A DNA stretch of 64,000 nucleotides, from positions 16,309,893 to 16,373,892 of the forward strand of contig CP141149.1 of the NCBI GenBank assembly GCA_035235625.1, written 5' to 3'. Source of the DNA: Saururus chinensis (lineage: Eukaryota > Streptophyta > Magnoliopsida > Piperales > Saururaceae). Each line of letters begins with the position of its first letter. The first letter of the stretch is position 1. Under the pieces are notes generated by a model, which worked only from the letters and a program-made list of their open reading frames with translations, was not told where the DNA came from and did not search any database. Position numbers and translations under genes: made by a program. Shown here in pieces: positions 34,501-44,455 of the stretch.

Positions 34501-35522
34501 GATGCCTTGAGGAAACAAGTAACTTCAAACGTCGACACTTCCGAAACTGCAGGGGAGTACGCTTTTCTGACTTTATAAGTTAATATAATTTATGTGCATT
34601 TATATCTTAATTAGTAATATACTAATTAAGATATATAATTTGCTACGATCTGATATATGCTTTTATGTTCCTATTCGATCTACTTTGATATATTTCGTTG
34701 TGATCTGAATTACTTGGAAATGCTTCATTGTGATTTGACATACTCCAATTTGATATGATCTGATAGGATCTAATATGATCCAACACTCTGTAGTGTGCTC
34801 TGCTCCGCTCTATGATAGAGTAGGATGTGTGATTGTGTCTGCTCACATATGTGAGATGTGTATTTTACTGATTTATTGGCTTCCGTTTGACTTTGACAAT
34901 TTATAAGATTTCCGTCTGATTCCGAATAATTATTCGGATATAAATATATACGTATTTTAACGTATATGATTTTGTGATGCCTGATGCATGTATTAGCCAT
35001 TAGGCAGAACTACGTCCGGATCCGATCGTATTGGAATAACGTCAGAGATGGTATCCAATATGTACGTAGGCAACCAACGATAAAATAACGTTGGCCCGAT
35101 CCAAATTAGATATAAAATTAGGTTTGTTCTGATCTACGCGCAACGGAACATTATAGTTTCGTAGCATGTAGAAATATGTTTTGACTCTCGCACACAGAGT
35201 CTGCAGCTCCTGGTCCGTCGGTTTTAATTTTTCCGCTGATTTGATGAACTCCGATTCTGTCTTCCGAGCCAACCCCCGGTCCGGGTCGGGTTTTGCGGGC
35301 CGGGGCGCTACAGCCCCGCCCATGTAACACACTTCCCAAGGCTATATCTTTCGCTCCCGACCTCTGTTTTACGTGTTCTTCGAATTGCGACACTTGTTAC
35401 TCCGAGTTCTACCTATCTACGGGGGTTTCATCCCTTAAAACCCCCGATACTTAATCAAAAATTTACCAAATTACCCTTAACCCACCCGGGTTAAGCGTAA
35501 CCGAAAAATGGGTTACACCCCT

Positions 35523-36711
35523 TCCTTGGGAAGACAATGTCACTTATCTCTTTAATCTGCTTGAATAGGTGCAACAACATTGGTCACCACAAATCTTCTC
35601 TTATCACATGCTGCCTTCATGGCCTACACAACTGACACACCCAATTTCAATATCACACAAATGGTGCTCTAAAGATTAACTGTTGTGATGGAACAACCTG
35701 AAGCAACCTCTTTCAATTCCTGATTTAGCTTCTTGAGCGAATTTTCCATTTGTCCTTGCTTAATCATCTATGTTCACTAGAAACTTGGCTAATCCTTATG
35801 TATATTAATGACCTAAATAGTTTAACAAGACAAAAATTGGCAATGCCATCGCATTCGAGATTTCTTACAGTTCAATAAGAGGAAAATTATAATGCTTAAT
35901 TTAAAATTGGAAAATAAGCAAAAGGATTAGAATTGCATTTATTTATTCCTACACTATTCTAGAATTATGTAAAAATAATAACTATGTTATAAAGCAATGC
36001 TTATTGATACATGTAGCAGAACAAGAAAAAAACAAAAGGATCCAGTGGATTATGTTATATATCAGTTTTGATTTTTTTCTTTTTTTGTAACTTGGTAGAA
36101 TTTGATTAAAAGAGTTTACTTGAGAAGAGTCAAAGCTGAAGTGTTGCAACCCAACAGAGATAAATGTTATTTTGCTGCTATGAGATGAAAATTGGAGGAA
36201 TATAAAGAATTGGAGAGTGAAATAAGAAAAAAGGTTGCTGAGACATAGCAAAAAAAAAGTTGTTGAATGAAAGTCACCATCGGTATAATTCAAAAGCTTC
36301 TCAACATGAGTAATGAACTGGATTTCCTTTAGAATGCTGGTAAGAATAATTTTTTTGTCATAGTCCAAGTATTTTTGGTTTTTATCTTTTTTCCTCACAT
36401 TGAGAATGAAAGATATAATTATTTATTTATTTAGGTAATTTTTAATCAAGTAAAAGGGGAGAAGACTCCTTTCAATTAGAAGAAATTGGGAACATAGTCA
36501 TAACCAAAGAAAACAAATTATATACTCTACCTTTTAGCTAGGAAAGAAAATTCACTAACAATCTTAAAAAGATGAGGGTTATTTAAAACATACATTCTAA
36601 CTTAACTTTCACATTGCCTAAAAAGAGATCTTTTATGAATATTTTTATTTTAGAAGATTATATTATTCCTTTCTCTCCAAAGAGAATTCACAGTGCAATT
36701 AATGAAAATTT
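35523..36711. other. AT-rich non-genic stretch
   Basis: No gene or clear repeat. A 138-codon minus frame at 35982-36398 is hydrophobic, A/T-driven and has no recognisable motif. Confidence 0.4.
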
Positions 36712-36990
36712 TCATAAGTAATCCTAAAGCTAGAATAGACTAACTGAAGACAGATATGCTCCAGAGCTTCATTGTAGGATATGTCCACCCTAAATAACCT
36801 AAACATCATTGTCATGATCCATTTAGAGTACCTACATCCATAGAAGAAGAATTAAGCAGTTTCAATGTTTGACTTGCATAGAATACATTTGATTACAATA
36901 TGAATACCTCTGGCTTGTATTTTATCCAACGTCATAAGGCGACAATGAAGTATCATCCAGCATATAAATGAATGACAAGGAAAACGGTGT
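36712..36990 (-). pseudogene. LINE reverse-transcriptase C-terminal (zf-RVT) relic
   Basis: The minus strand reads LMTLDKIQARGIHIVIKCILC, then K-S-N-I-E-T-A, then FFYGCRYSKWIMTM with in-frame stops. This matches the spacing of the zinc-binding domain at the end of plant L1-type LINE ORF2 (L-x5-L-x2-RG, C-x2-C, E-(T/S)-x2-HLF-x2-C, W). The histidine/HLF region has decayed. The rest of the LINE is not recognisable. Confidence 0.5.
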
Positions 36991-39759
36991 TTAAACCATA
37001 CCAGAGAGGTCTAATTTAGATTTGGGGCATCTTTAACAATGACTTTGTAAGCAAATTTAGTAGAGAAGTTACCTAAAGAGTAAGGCTTCCAAATAATTTT
37101 GTCAGTGTCATGATTAAGAGTTGATATCCCATATGCATAGGCAAAATGAGGGTTGAGGCTGTTACATCTTAAAGTCATAGTTTCTGTAGGCCTTACATAT
37201 TAAGGAGGTCCACTGCTAGAATAGCCCATAATGTTCTTTATGTCGCACAATACTTACCATAGAGGACATGACTCTCTATAGATCATGACCTCCAATGCTC
37301 ACCAAAGATTGATACCTTAGTTTAACTCTTCCTCAACTTAAGGCAAAATTATCATTTATTGAAATATATAGTATACTTACAACAATGAAAAATAATCTTG
37401 GTGACATTGCTATCAGGTGTCTTTATCTACACATGACTCCAAATAAAGCTAATACAGAGGATATTTTACAAGTTTTCTCTAAAGGTGGGGAGACTGGGGT
37501 AAATGTCCTTATTATAAATCCTAAAACGACTGTGACAATGCAACGTTTAAGGGGCTCTTTGGCAAGCCTTATGAAAGGAAAGGAAAATTCCCTCTTATTA
37601 TAAAACATCGCATTGGAGGCAAATTTTCTTTTTACTCCAACCCTCCTCACGAGGAGAGTTGGAAAAGAAGGCACTTCTATCCTTTTCAAAGGGCTTACCA
37701 AACAACCCCTAACTATTGCTAATAGAAGCTTTATTGTGGAGTCTTAGCTAACTCTATTTATTTACAACAAGGCCATAGAGAATGTTTATTGTATTGCGTA
37801 GAGGAATGAGGTCTAGGTGATTAGGCTTGTGGCAGAAAATACAATTAAAGAAAGACTACTTGAATTGTTAAACACACTAGTAGGGAGATTAAAATAATAA
37901 CTTTGATGAGGGGAGGAACCTACAAACATTGTTAGACATATGACATTTTGATAGTATTATAGTTATTTGATGAAATGCATGAGAAGGATCTAGAATCTTT
38001 GCGCCCATTTATTTTAGGTTTTGTTAATCATAGTTTCCATTTTGAGGTGCCATATTTTTTTCTTTTTATTTTTTAGGAAAATGCAAAAGTTTGTTCTCTG
38101 CCTGTTAGGTGCATTTAGAGGCATTTTTTATTTTTATCTTTTGAGAAAATGTAGAAGTTCAGGTTGAGTCGGAGCACTTTGTTGTGGCCTCAGTCCTCAA
38201 GGCATCTTCTGAATCGAGGCTTTACATGTTCAACTGCAAATTTATGGCTTAAGTACTAAATCTGGTTTCCTCCATGATTATTTATAAGTATGTAAAATTT
38301 GATCCTTACACCAATTTTGCATAAAAAATTTAAACTCCTTCATTTGCACACTAAACAACAAAGTGTCTAATGAATAAAAAGAAAATTTGCAAAATATAAA
38401 TTAAAGAGCACTTTTACTAATCTAGCAATTTTATCAATGTAAAACCTAAAGTATTAAGCAAAAGAAAAGGCAAACAAAGTAAAAGAAAGAGTTTAGCATG
38501 ACTAACTTGTAACATTTGATGAAGAATTGATGAGTGCTTAACACTTTTAAATAGCCCCTTCCTATCCTTTTTTCCATACTTTTGCTTCTTTCGCTTTTCT
38601 ACTTTGGATACCACAAAATATTAAAAGACTAAGTTAGAACTAAAACTAGATAAATTAACTAAAAAGTTAACCAAATATTCTAAAAGTTTACATTAAAACC
38701 GGACAACAGCTCATAAAACTTGTTATACCTTCAAAAGTATATACTTAAGCACATGTAGCAAAGTTGTAAAATAGTTAGTAAATCCATGATCGAACCCACA
38801 ATGAATGTTAATATTTTAGAGGGGAAAATTAGAAACTAAGACAACTACTTACTACTCTATCTAAACCTAGAAAAAGATTATCACGATAAGATATTCGAAA
38901 AAGAGAATTGATAAAAAGAATTAAACATCTAATTTCAGAGTTCTAAGAAAAAGCGATATGACTAATTAAACCACGACATCAAATCTATTATAAATCTACA
39001 CACTAAATTTAACCCCAATTACAAATTTATTTGAATAAAAAGCAATGATCATCTCAGCATATAATTGATTATTCTAATAATTATATGTTTCCCATGTTCA
39101 CATGCAATCAAAAAAATAATACTGATTTCAACTAGGGCATAGGCTTAAAACTCACACATTGATAATTCTAATAATTCAATGTGTTTAATACAATAAATAA
39201 AAGAGCAATTCAATAACTATAAATTTGAAGATCAAAACTACTGAATAAAAAATATTAACTTTGGAGTTTAGGAGTACATAACATGCTTCAATACAACTTC
39301 ATATCAACCCTAGCTTTGAAGAATTAGAACCTAATAATCATGGAATACACAGATTTCAATAAACTTATAAAGTAATTATAAGTATAAAAACTTCCTCGTA
39401 AATTGCTCCACAATAGAAAATTGGAGATCTATAATTCACATAAAAATTATCTAGTACAGTCTTTTACCCACTTGCTATAAGGGTGTTTAGTATAGTTAAA
39501 AGGATGATTTATTAAACTGTCTTCATTATGTGTGTCCCTTGGCATCCAAAAATAAAAATCCTCCTATAAACTATTTTATCTACTAGGTAAAATAGTGTTC
39601 CTGATGGAAAAAAGGAAGAGCCCTCATTTTTTCTCTTAGACGTCGACTTCGACATATTAGAGTCATATAATGTGTAAAATAATGTATTCTCAATTCACCC
39701 AACTTAAGTTAGAAAGGTGCCCATTTCAATTTTGTTTAATTTTGCTTACCACTTGACTC
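36991..39759. other. AT-rich non-genic stretch
   Basis: No recognisable gene. Small frames (37385-37603 plus, 37423-37701 minus, 38417-38614 minus) show no motif. The 37.0-37.2 kb part may extend the LINE relic. Confidence 0.4.
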
Positions 39760-40040
39760 AAAGGTTGTGCATATAGATATATGACATGTTCATGGTTACA
39801 AAAATTTATCCAAATATTCCATAAAATTATAGTTATGTTAGAGACCCTTGGCCATGGCCATGTCCAAGAGTTTTTTATCCAATATTTTCTCGTTATTGTT
39901 AATCATCTAACTATTAGACTCGAAGATTGTCCATATCTATGCCCAACATGTCCATGACCACAAAAACTTGTCCAAATGATTCATAAAATGTATATTTATC
40001 TTAAAGACCCTTGGCCATGTTTATGAATCCTTTTTACAAT
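39760..40040 (+). repeat. Diverged ~150-bp tandem duplication
   Basis: GACATGTTCATGGTTACAAAAATTTATCCAAATATTCCATAAAAT and the following AGAGACCCTTGGCCATG at about 39782-39860 reappear as AACATGTCCATGACCACAAAAACTTGTCCAAATGATTCATAAAAT and AAAGACCCTTGGCCATG at about 39945-40020. Confidence 0.65.
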
Positions 40041-41573
40041 TTATTTTATTTAATCCAAGTCATTGTCTAAATTACATTGTTGTTTATAGCTCGTTTAAAT
40101 ACCTTTGAAGGTTGTCCATATAGCCTATAAAACACGAAAGTCATTTGAATGTTGTCCAAATACTATTGCTATGTGTGTTACCTACAAAAATCAATTATTT
40201 ATCATTTAGACATGACAAAATAGATTTATTTTAATTAATGCATAAACATATTTAAGGCAAGCAATTCAACAAAAATTAATAAAAACTAGATGGAAAGTTC
40301 TAACTACTAACTAAATAGTAATAATTATTGATTTAGCCTAAATTATTCAAAACTAATATTAATAATCGAAGTATAAGAATATAAAAATGAATGTATTTAA
40401 TGTATATCACTTTTGTTACAAGATTTTGGCAGATTATTTGAAGTAGAATGTAATGCCTAAAGCTGAAATTGGAGCTATTCTTTCTCAATCTAATAGGTCA
40501 TAACTTGTTTTAGTGAAAAGTTGGTAGGTGTTGAGCTGAATTAGTTTATTTATGGTGCCCATGTAATTTCAAGTAATTCTCTCGACATTTAAGTAAAAGT
40601 TCTGAAGTTTTTTCGAAGAAGGGTGTCAACATGTCGAACACTAGCTGACACATTGATGTTGGGGCAGTTTTCTGTCAATAGGATACCAAAATCACATTAT
40701 AAATTCTTATCTTCATCTTTAATTTATTGTTTTCTATAGGCTTGGACCCTCCTAAACTGACCCTTCTTGCTTCCCTTGATGTGTTTCATAGCTTCTGAGA
40801 AGGAATTGAGTGACTCAAAAGTATGGAAAGAGAAGAAATTGAGGAAGGGGATTTGGGAGGAGGGACATGAACAAGATGAATTGGTTTTCGTGAGGTTATA
40901 TCATTGGTTATAACTAATATAAAGTCTTTGTGCTTCAAAATACACCTTTTAGTTATAAATTGTTAGATTTAATAAAATTTACATGTTCTTATTAGGCTAT
41001 TTTGATGGGTAATGACTTCTCTGGGAACTTATTATGACATGAGAGGAGGAATTCGGAATATATTAAAATTTCTTCAATTTAGCGTTTACCAAGATTTAAT
41101 TGTGGTGGGTTTATTTGACAGGCCCTTCACATGTTGACAACTTAGGATCATCGGTACCCTTCTATTTATAAAATCACTTACAACCTACTTTCTATTCAAA
41201 TATCTCTGCTTCCAAAGATTTTTAAATGTGCCCACCTGTTATGTTATGAGGCCAAAATGAAATCCTTAATGCATTTGCATGTGGGTGTGTGGTTATAAAA
41301 AAAGACTGTAACCGGTCAGCCTATGGAGGTACCGACTGCCGCAGGTTTTCAGTGCCATGTGCCCATCTACAATAGGGGCTCTTTTTAGGCTAGGCTATCT
41401 AAATAAATATCTTCCCTCTGTTTGATGTCATAGTGTAAATAAATGGACAAGTTCCTTTACATCCCGTGAGGTTGCAAGTTGCAACTCTTGCTTTAGGCTG
41501 GAATTTGTTTCAAACGTCCAATCTTCTTTTTTACCTTCAAGTTGCGAAATACATAGGGCAAATGGAATACAAA
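40041..41573. other. Non-genic stretch
   Basis: AT-rich; no gene, RNA gene or ordered repeat seen. Confidence 0.4.
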
Positions 41574-42035
41574 TTAAAAACAGCTGCTTTCCAGCAGTAG
41601 CATCTCAACATTCTTGCCTGCATATTCAATTCCCTCTATTTTCAAATTACCCGCCATCCAACCATTATTCATTAACCCCCCTCTGGTTCCACCTTTTGGC
41701 AGTGGGTGAGATAACTTGCTGCCCATGAACCAATTCAAGGCTGCTACCGGCGAGCCAATTCGAGTATATATGCAGTTCAAAACCTGCTTGCCCCATTTAA
41801 TGGCTTCCTCGTAAACATGCAATTCAACTCACTACTCTCTACTCTCTACTCTCAAAGGCTTATAATGATGATTGAAAGGATCTTTAGGCTTATAACGAGG
41901 AGATAGACATGGAGTAACATTCACCAATAACAATTTAAATGAAATGAATGAAGTCACCGAGGCTTTACTCCTTTCCACACAAACTGCTGCTCTTTTAGTT
42001 AATTCTGCTCTCTGCACCCACAGAGAGAGAGGCAT
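41574..42035 (-). other. Two small unassigned minus-strand open frames
   Basis: Frames of 67 codons (42035-41832, starting MPLSLWVQRAELTKR) and 82 codons (41822-41574, starting MHVYEEAIKWGKQV) lie head-on to the glycine-rich gene. They have no recognisable family. They could be exons of a short divergent transcript or chance; nothing beyond their openness and balanced composition supports them. Confidence 0.2.
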
Positions 42036-42120
42036 AGCGGCGATGGCAGTTATAAAGATAGTCTATGCAATTTATTGTATCCCACAACACCACCCTTGAT
42101 CACAAATGACAAACCAATCC

Positions 42121-42128
42121 TATTTAAA
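42121..42128 (+). promoter_or_regulatory. TATA box of the glycine-rich protein gene
   Basis: TATTTAAAG lies 66-73 bp upstream of the start codon, followed by an AG-rich leader. This gives a predicted leader of about 40 nt. Confidence 0.6.
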
Positions 42129-42193
42129 GCAAGCAGAGAGGTGGAAATGGAGGAGAGATTGGCAGGAGAGGAAATTATAAGTTTTGAGGAACA

Positions 42194-43567
42194 ATGAGGA
42201 ATAGGGTTTGGGTCTTGTGTGTGCTCTTGGGGTGGGTGGCGAGTGGAGTTTGGTGTGTGGGATTGGAGAAGGACGGTGGGGAGGCGTTGTCGGTCGGGGA
42301 AGAGAGTGGTCGCGATGGGCAGTCTCGTACATTTGAAAAGTCAGTGCCTGGGGTGAGTGACTGCGTGGGGAAAGTTGGTGGGAAGCGCCGTGGGAAGAAG
42401 GAACCAAAGCATGGTGGTTTTGCAGGTGGGGTGGGAGGTGGCCATGATCCTGGTAGGGGGATTGGCCACGGTGGTGGAGGATTTGGAGGTAAGCCTGGTG
42501 GAGGTGTTGGTGGCGGGCATGGTGGAGGAATAGGAGGTGCTGGAGGTATAGGTGGCCCTATTGGTGGTGGGCATGGTGGAGGGATAGGAGGTGGTGGGGG
42601 TGTAGGTGGGCCTGTTGGTGGTGGACATGGTGGTCGATTTGGAGGTGGTGGTATTGGTGGGGGCACCGGTGGCGGAGTAGGAGGAGGTGGTGGTATTGGT
42701 GGTGGGCATGGCGGAGGAATAGGGGGAGGTGGAGGTGCTGGTGGAGGTATTGGTGGTGGAGCCGGCGGAGGAATAGGAGGTGGTGGTGGTATTGGTGGGG
42801 GCATTGGTGGTGGAGCGGGTGGAGGAATAGGAGGTGGTGGAGGTGCAGGTGGTGGTATTGGTGGGGGCATTGGCGGTGGTGCGGGTGGAGGAATAGGAGG
42901 AGGTGGTGGTGCAGGTGGCGGTATTGGAGGCATTGGTGGTGGTGGAGGTGTAGGTGGAGGAGCTGGTGGGGGCATAGGTGGAGGAGTGGGAGGAGGAGTA
43001 GGAGGAGGTGGTGGTGGTGGTATTGGAGGTGGGGCTGGTGGAGGAATTGGTGGCGGGGGAGGTCTAGGCGGCGGAGGTGGACTTGGAGGTGGCAACGGTG
43101 GAGGATTTGGTGGTGGTGCTGGTGGAGGTCTAGGAGGTGGTGGTGGTCTCGGTGGGGGAGTTGGCGCAGGTGGGGGATTCGGCGGTGGAGCTGGTGGTGG
43201 TGCTGGAGGAGGGTTAGGTGGTGGTGGGGGATTCGGTGGTGGGGGTGGAGGAGGACTGGGTGGTGGTGTTGGCGGAGGTGGAGGATTTGGAGGTGGGGCA
43301 GGTGGTGGAGCTGGGGGTGGATTTGGGGGAGGCGGTGGAGCTGGAGGAGGAGTCGGTGGTGGAGCTGGCATTGGCGGAGGTGCAGGACTAGGTGGCGGAG
43401 GAGGACTTGGTGGTGGCACTGGCCTTGGTGGAGGTGCAGGAATTGGTGGTGGTGGAGGACTTGGAGGCGTAGGACTCAGTGTCGGGGCTGGTATTGGAAT
43501 TGGGTCCGGCAGCGGCAGCGGCGGTGGGGGCGGAGGCGGAGGCGGGGGTACAATTGATCAGCCCTAA
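42194..43567 (+). CDS. Secreted glycine-rich cell-wall structural protein
   Basis: A 457-aa class I glycine-rich protein, one exon. Residues 1 to about 21 form a signal peptide (MRNRVWVLCVLLGWVASGVWC), so it is predicted to be secreted to the wall. Residues about 23-75 are a charged spacer (KRRGKKEPK near the end). From about residue 75 to the end it is GGGxGGG repeats with Ile, Val, Ala, Phe or Leu at the variable position; early repeats contain GGGHGGG and later ones GGGFGGG/GGGLGGG. It lacks the RNA-binding domain of RNA-binding GRPs and the C-terminal Cys-rich region of class II. Such proteins strengthen walls, often in vascular or seed tissue. A TATA box lies 5' and a possible AATAAA 3'. 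The repeat may vary in length between individuals. The long proline-rich frame on the other strand is its shadow. Confidence 0.88.
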   Translation: MRNRVWVLCVLLGWVASGVWCVGLEKDGGEALSVGEESGRDGQSRTFEKSVPGVSDCVGKVGGKRRGKKEPKHGGFAGGVGGGHDPGRGIGHGGGGFGGKPGGGVGGGHGGGIGGAGGIGGPIGGGHGGGIGGGGGVGGPVGGGHGGRFGGGGIGGGTGGGVGGGGGIGGGHGGGIGGGGGAGGGIGGGAGGGIGGGGGIGGGIGGGAGGGIGGGGGAGGGIGGGIGGGAGGGIGGGGGAGGGIGGIGGGGGVGGGAGGGIGGGVGGGVGGGGGGGIGGGAGGGIGGGGGLGGGGGLGGGNGGGFGGGAGGGLGGGGGLGGGVGAGGGFGGGAGGGAGGGLGGGGGFGGGGGGGLGGGVGGGGGFGGGAGGGAGGGFGGGGGAGGGVGGGAGIGGGAGLGGGGGLGGGTGLGGGAGIGGGGGLGGVGLSVGAGIGIGSGSGSGGGGGGGGGGTIDQP

Positions 43568-43607
43568 TTGGTGTAAGCATGGGCATGAAGAGGAGTTAGT
43601 GGCCTGG

Positions 43608-43613
43608 AATAAA
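43608..43613 (+). terminator. Possible poly(A) signal of the glycine-rich gene
   Basis: AATAAA about 41 bp after the stop codon, in AT-rich downstream DNA. Confidence 0.35.
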
Positions 43614-43859
43614 CTCGTGGTGGTACCTAATTAACTGACTCAAGAAGTGTGACATGGAGGCCATGTATGATTTGTTATTTGTTCAATTTGGTTTCAAACC
43701 TACAAAAATTGGTGTGAGGCCCGGATGTAAGAAGCCGCTGAATGCACGCATGTAATATTTGATAATATCGACTTATGAAGTCTTTTTTTATTCTTTCATA
43801 TTATGTATTTGTTCACTAGTAACCAATCCTCTTTATTGTGGAAGTTAATTTGTTGGGTA

Positions 43860-44455
43860 CGAAGGCGGAGCCACCCCTTATGTAATAACTAATATGCTAT
43901 GTTCTTAGATTAGTATACAGTATTCAAAATTATATAGAGGTATTAAACTTGTATTTTTTTCCCTATTTTCTACAAACGAGTGATTTAATGGTTAGTAAAG
44001 AGCTACATAAGAATTGATTTGATGGTAAGTAAAGAAGCACTTTTTTGCAAGTAAAGAAGCACTTTTTTGCAAGAGTTTTTGGTACTCTTAGAGGATGTCC
44101 CCCACATAATAATCCACGGTAACCCACATTAGTTCAAATAATGTGCTAACACACATGTGCAAATGCATACCTGGTGGACGATATCCTTATGGTCTCTAGG
44201 TAGGAGGATAAAAAAAAATTCTCATCATTTGCAGCTGAATTCATGGTGGTACCAAGGTTTGAAGCATCAATAGTTCCACCACAAACATTCACTTTATGTC
44301 AAAGTGTATTTGACAATTTGTTGGGAATAGAAAATTTTACTCAAGATTATAATAATGATGCAAGCAGTGCCCATTCTTTTTTTCTAATGCCCTATGTCCA
44401 ATCCAAGACGTAGGCGCGCCTGGCCGCCCACTGTCATAACGTAGTTCCGCCCCTG
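43860..44455. mobile_element. Possible decayed hAT-like TIR element
   Basis: GAAGGCGGAGCCACCCCTTA at the left and GTAGTTCCGCCCCTG at the right are inverted versions of the common plant end CAGGGGCGGAGC. The interior near 44380-44440 has GCGCGCCTGGCCGCCCA. No perfect 8-bp target duplication (4 of 8 match), so it is old or mis-bounded. Confidence 0.4.

Larger units (their letters stand above)
33214..35312 (+). mobile_element. Inner solo LTR (plus), 2.1 kb, nested in the outer LTR
   Basis: Starts TATAGCACCCCG (TG decayed to TA) and ends GGGGCGCTACA. The target duplication GCCCC is perfect (33209-33213 and 35313-35317). Its sequence matches the outer LTR in reverse complement nearly throughout: for example ACGATCGGATCCGGACGTAG near the 3' end in both, and AACGCGATAACTTT in the U3. 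The two therefore belong to one family. It has a TATA box at 33960-33967 and a seven-copy minisatellite downstream of it. Confidence 0.87.
31617..35517 (-). mobile_element. Outer solo LTR (minus), split by the inner LTR
   Basis: On the minus strand the LTR starts TGTAACCC at 35517 and ends GGGGCGTGACA at 31617. The target duplication CCCCT is present at 31612-31616 and 35518-35522. The first 200 bp (35517-35318) are separated from the remaining 1,597 bp (33213-31617) by the insertion of a second family member. A TATA box (TATAAATAG on minus) lies at 32931-32940. Removing the insert gives an LTR of about 1.8 kb. No internal retroelement DNA remains. Confidence 0.85.

Noticed and set aside
42175-43419. 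414-codon proline-rich frame on the minus strand (PPPxPPP), extensin-like at first sight
   Set aside because: It is the reverse complement of GGN glycine codons of the plus-strand gene, which has a TATA box, signal peptide and stop in place. The minus frame lacks SPPPP extensin motifs and a signal peptide.
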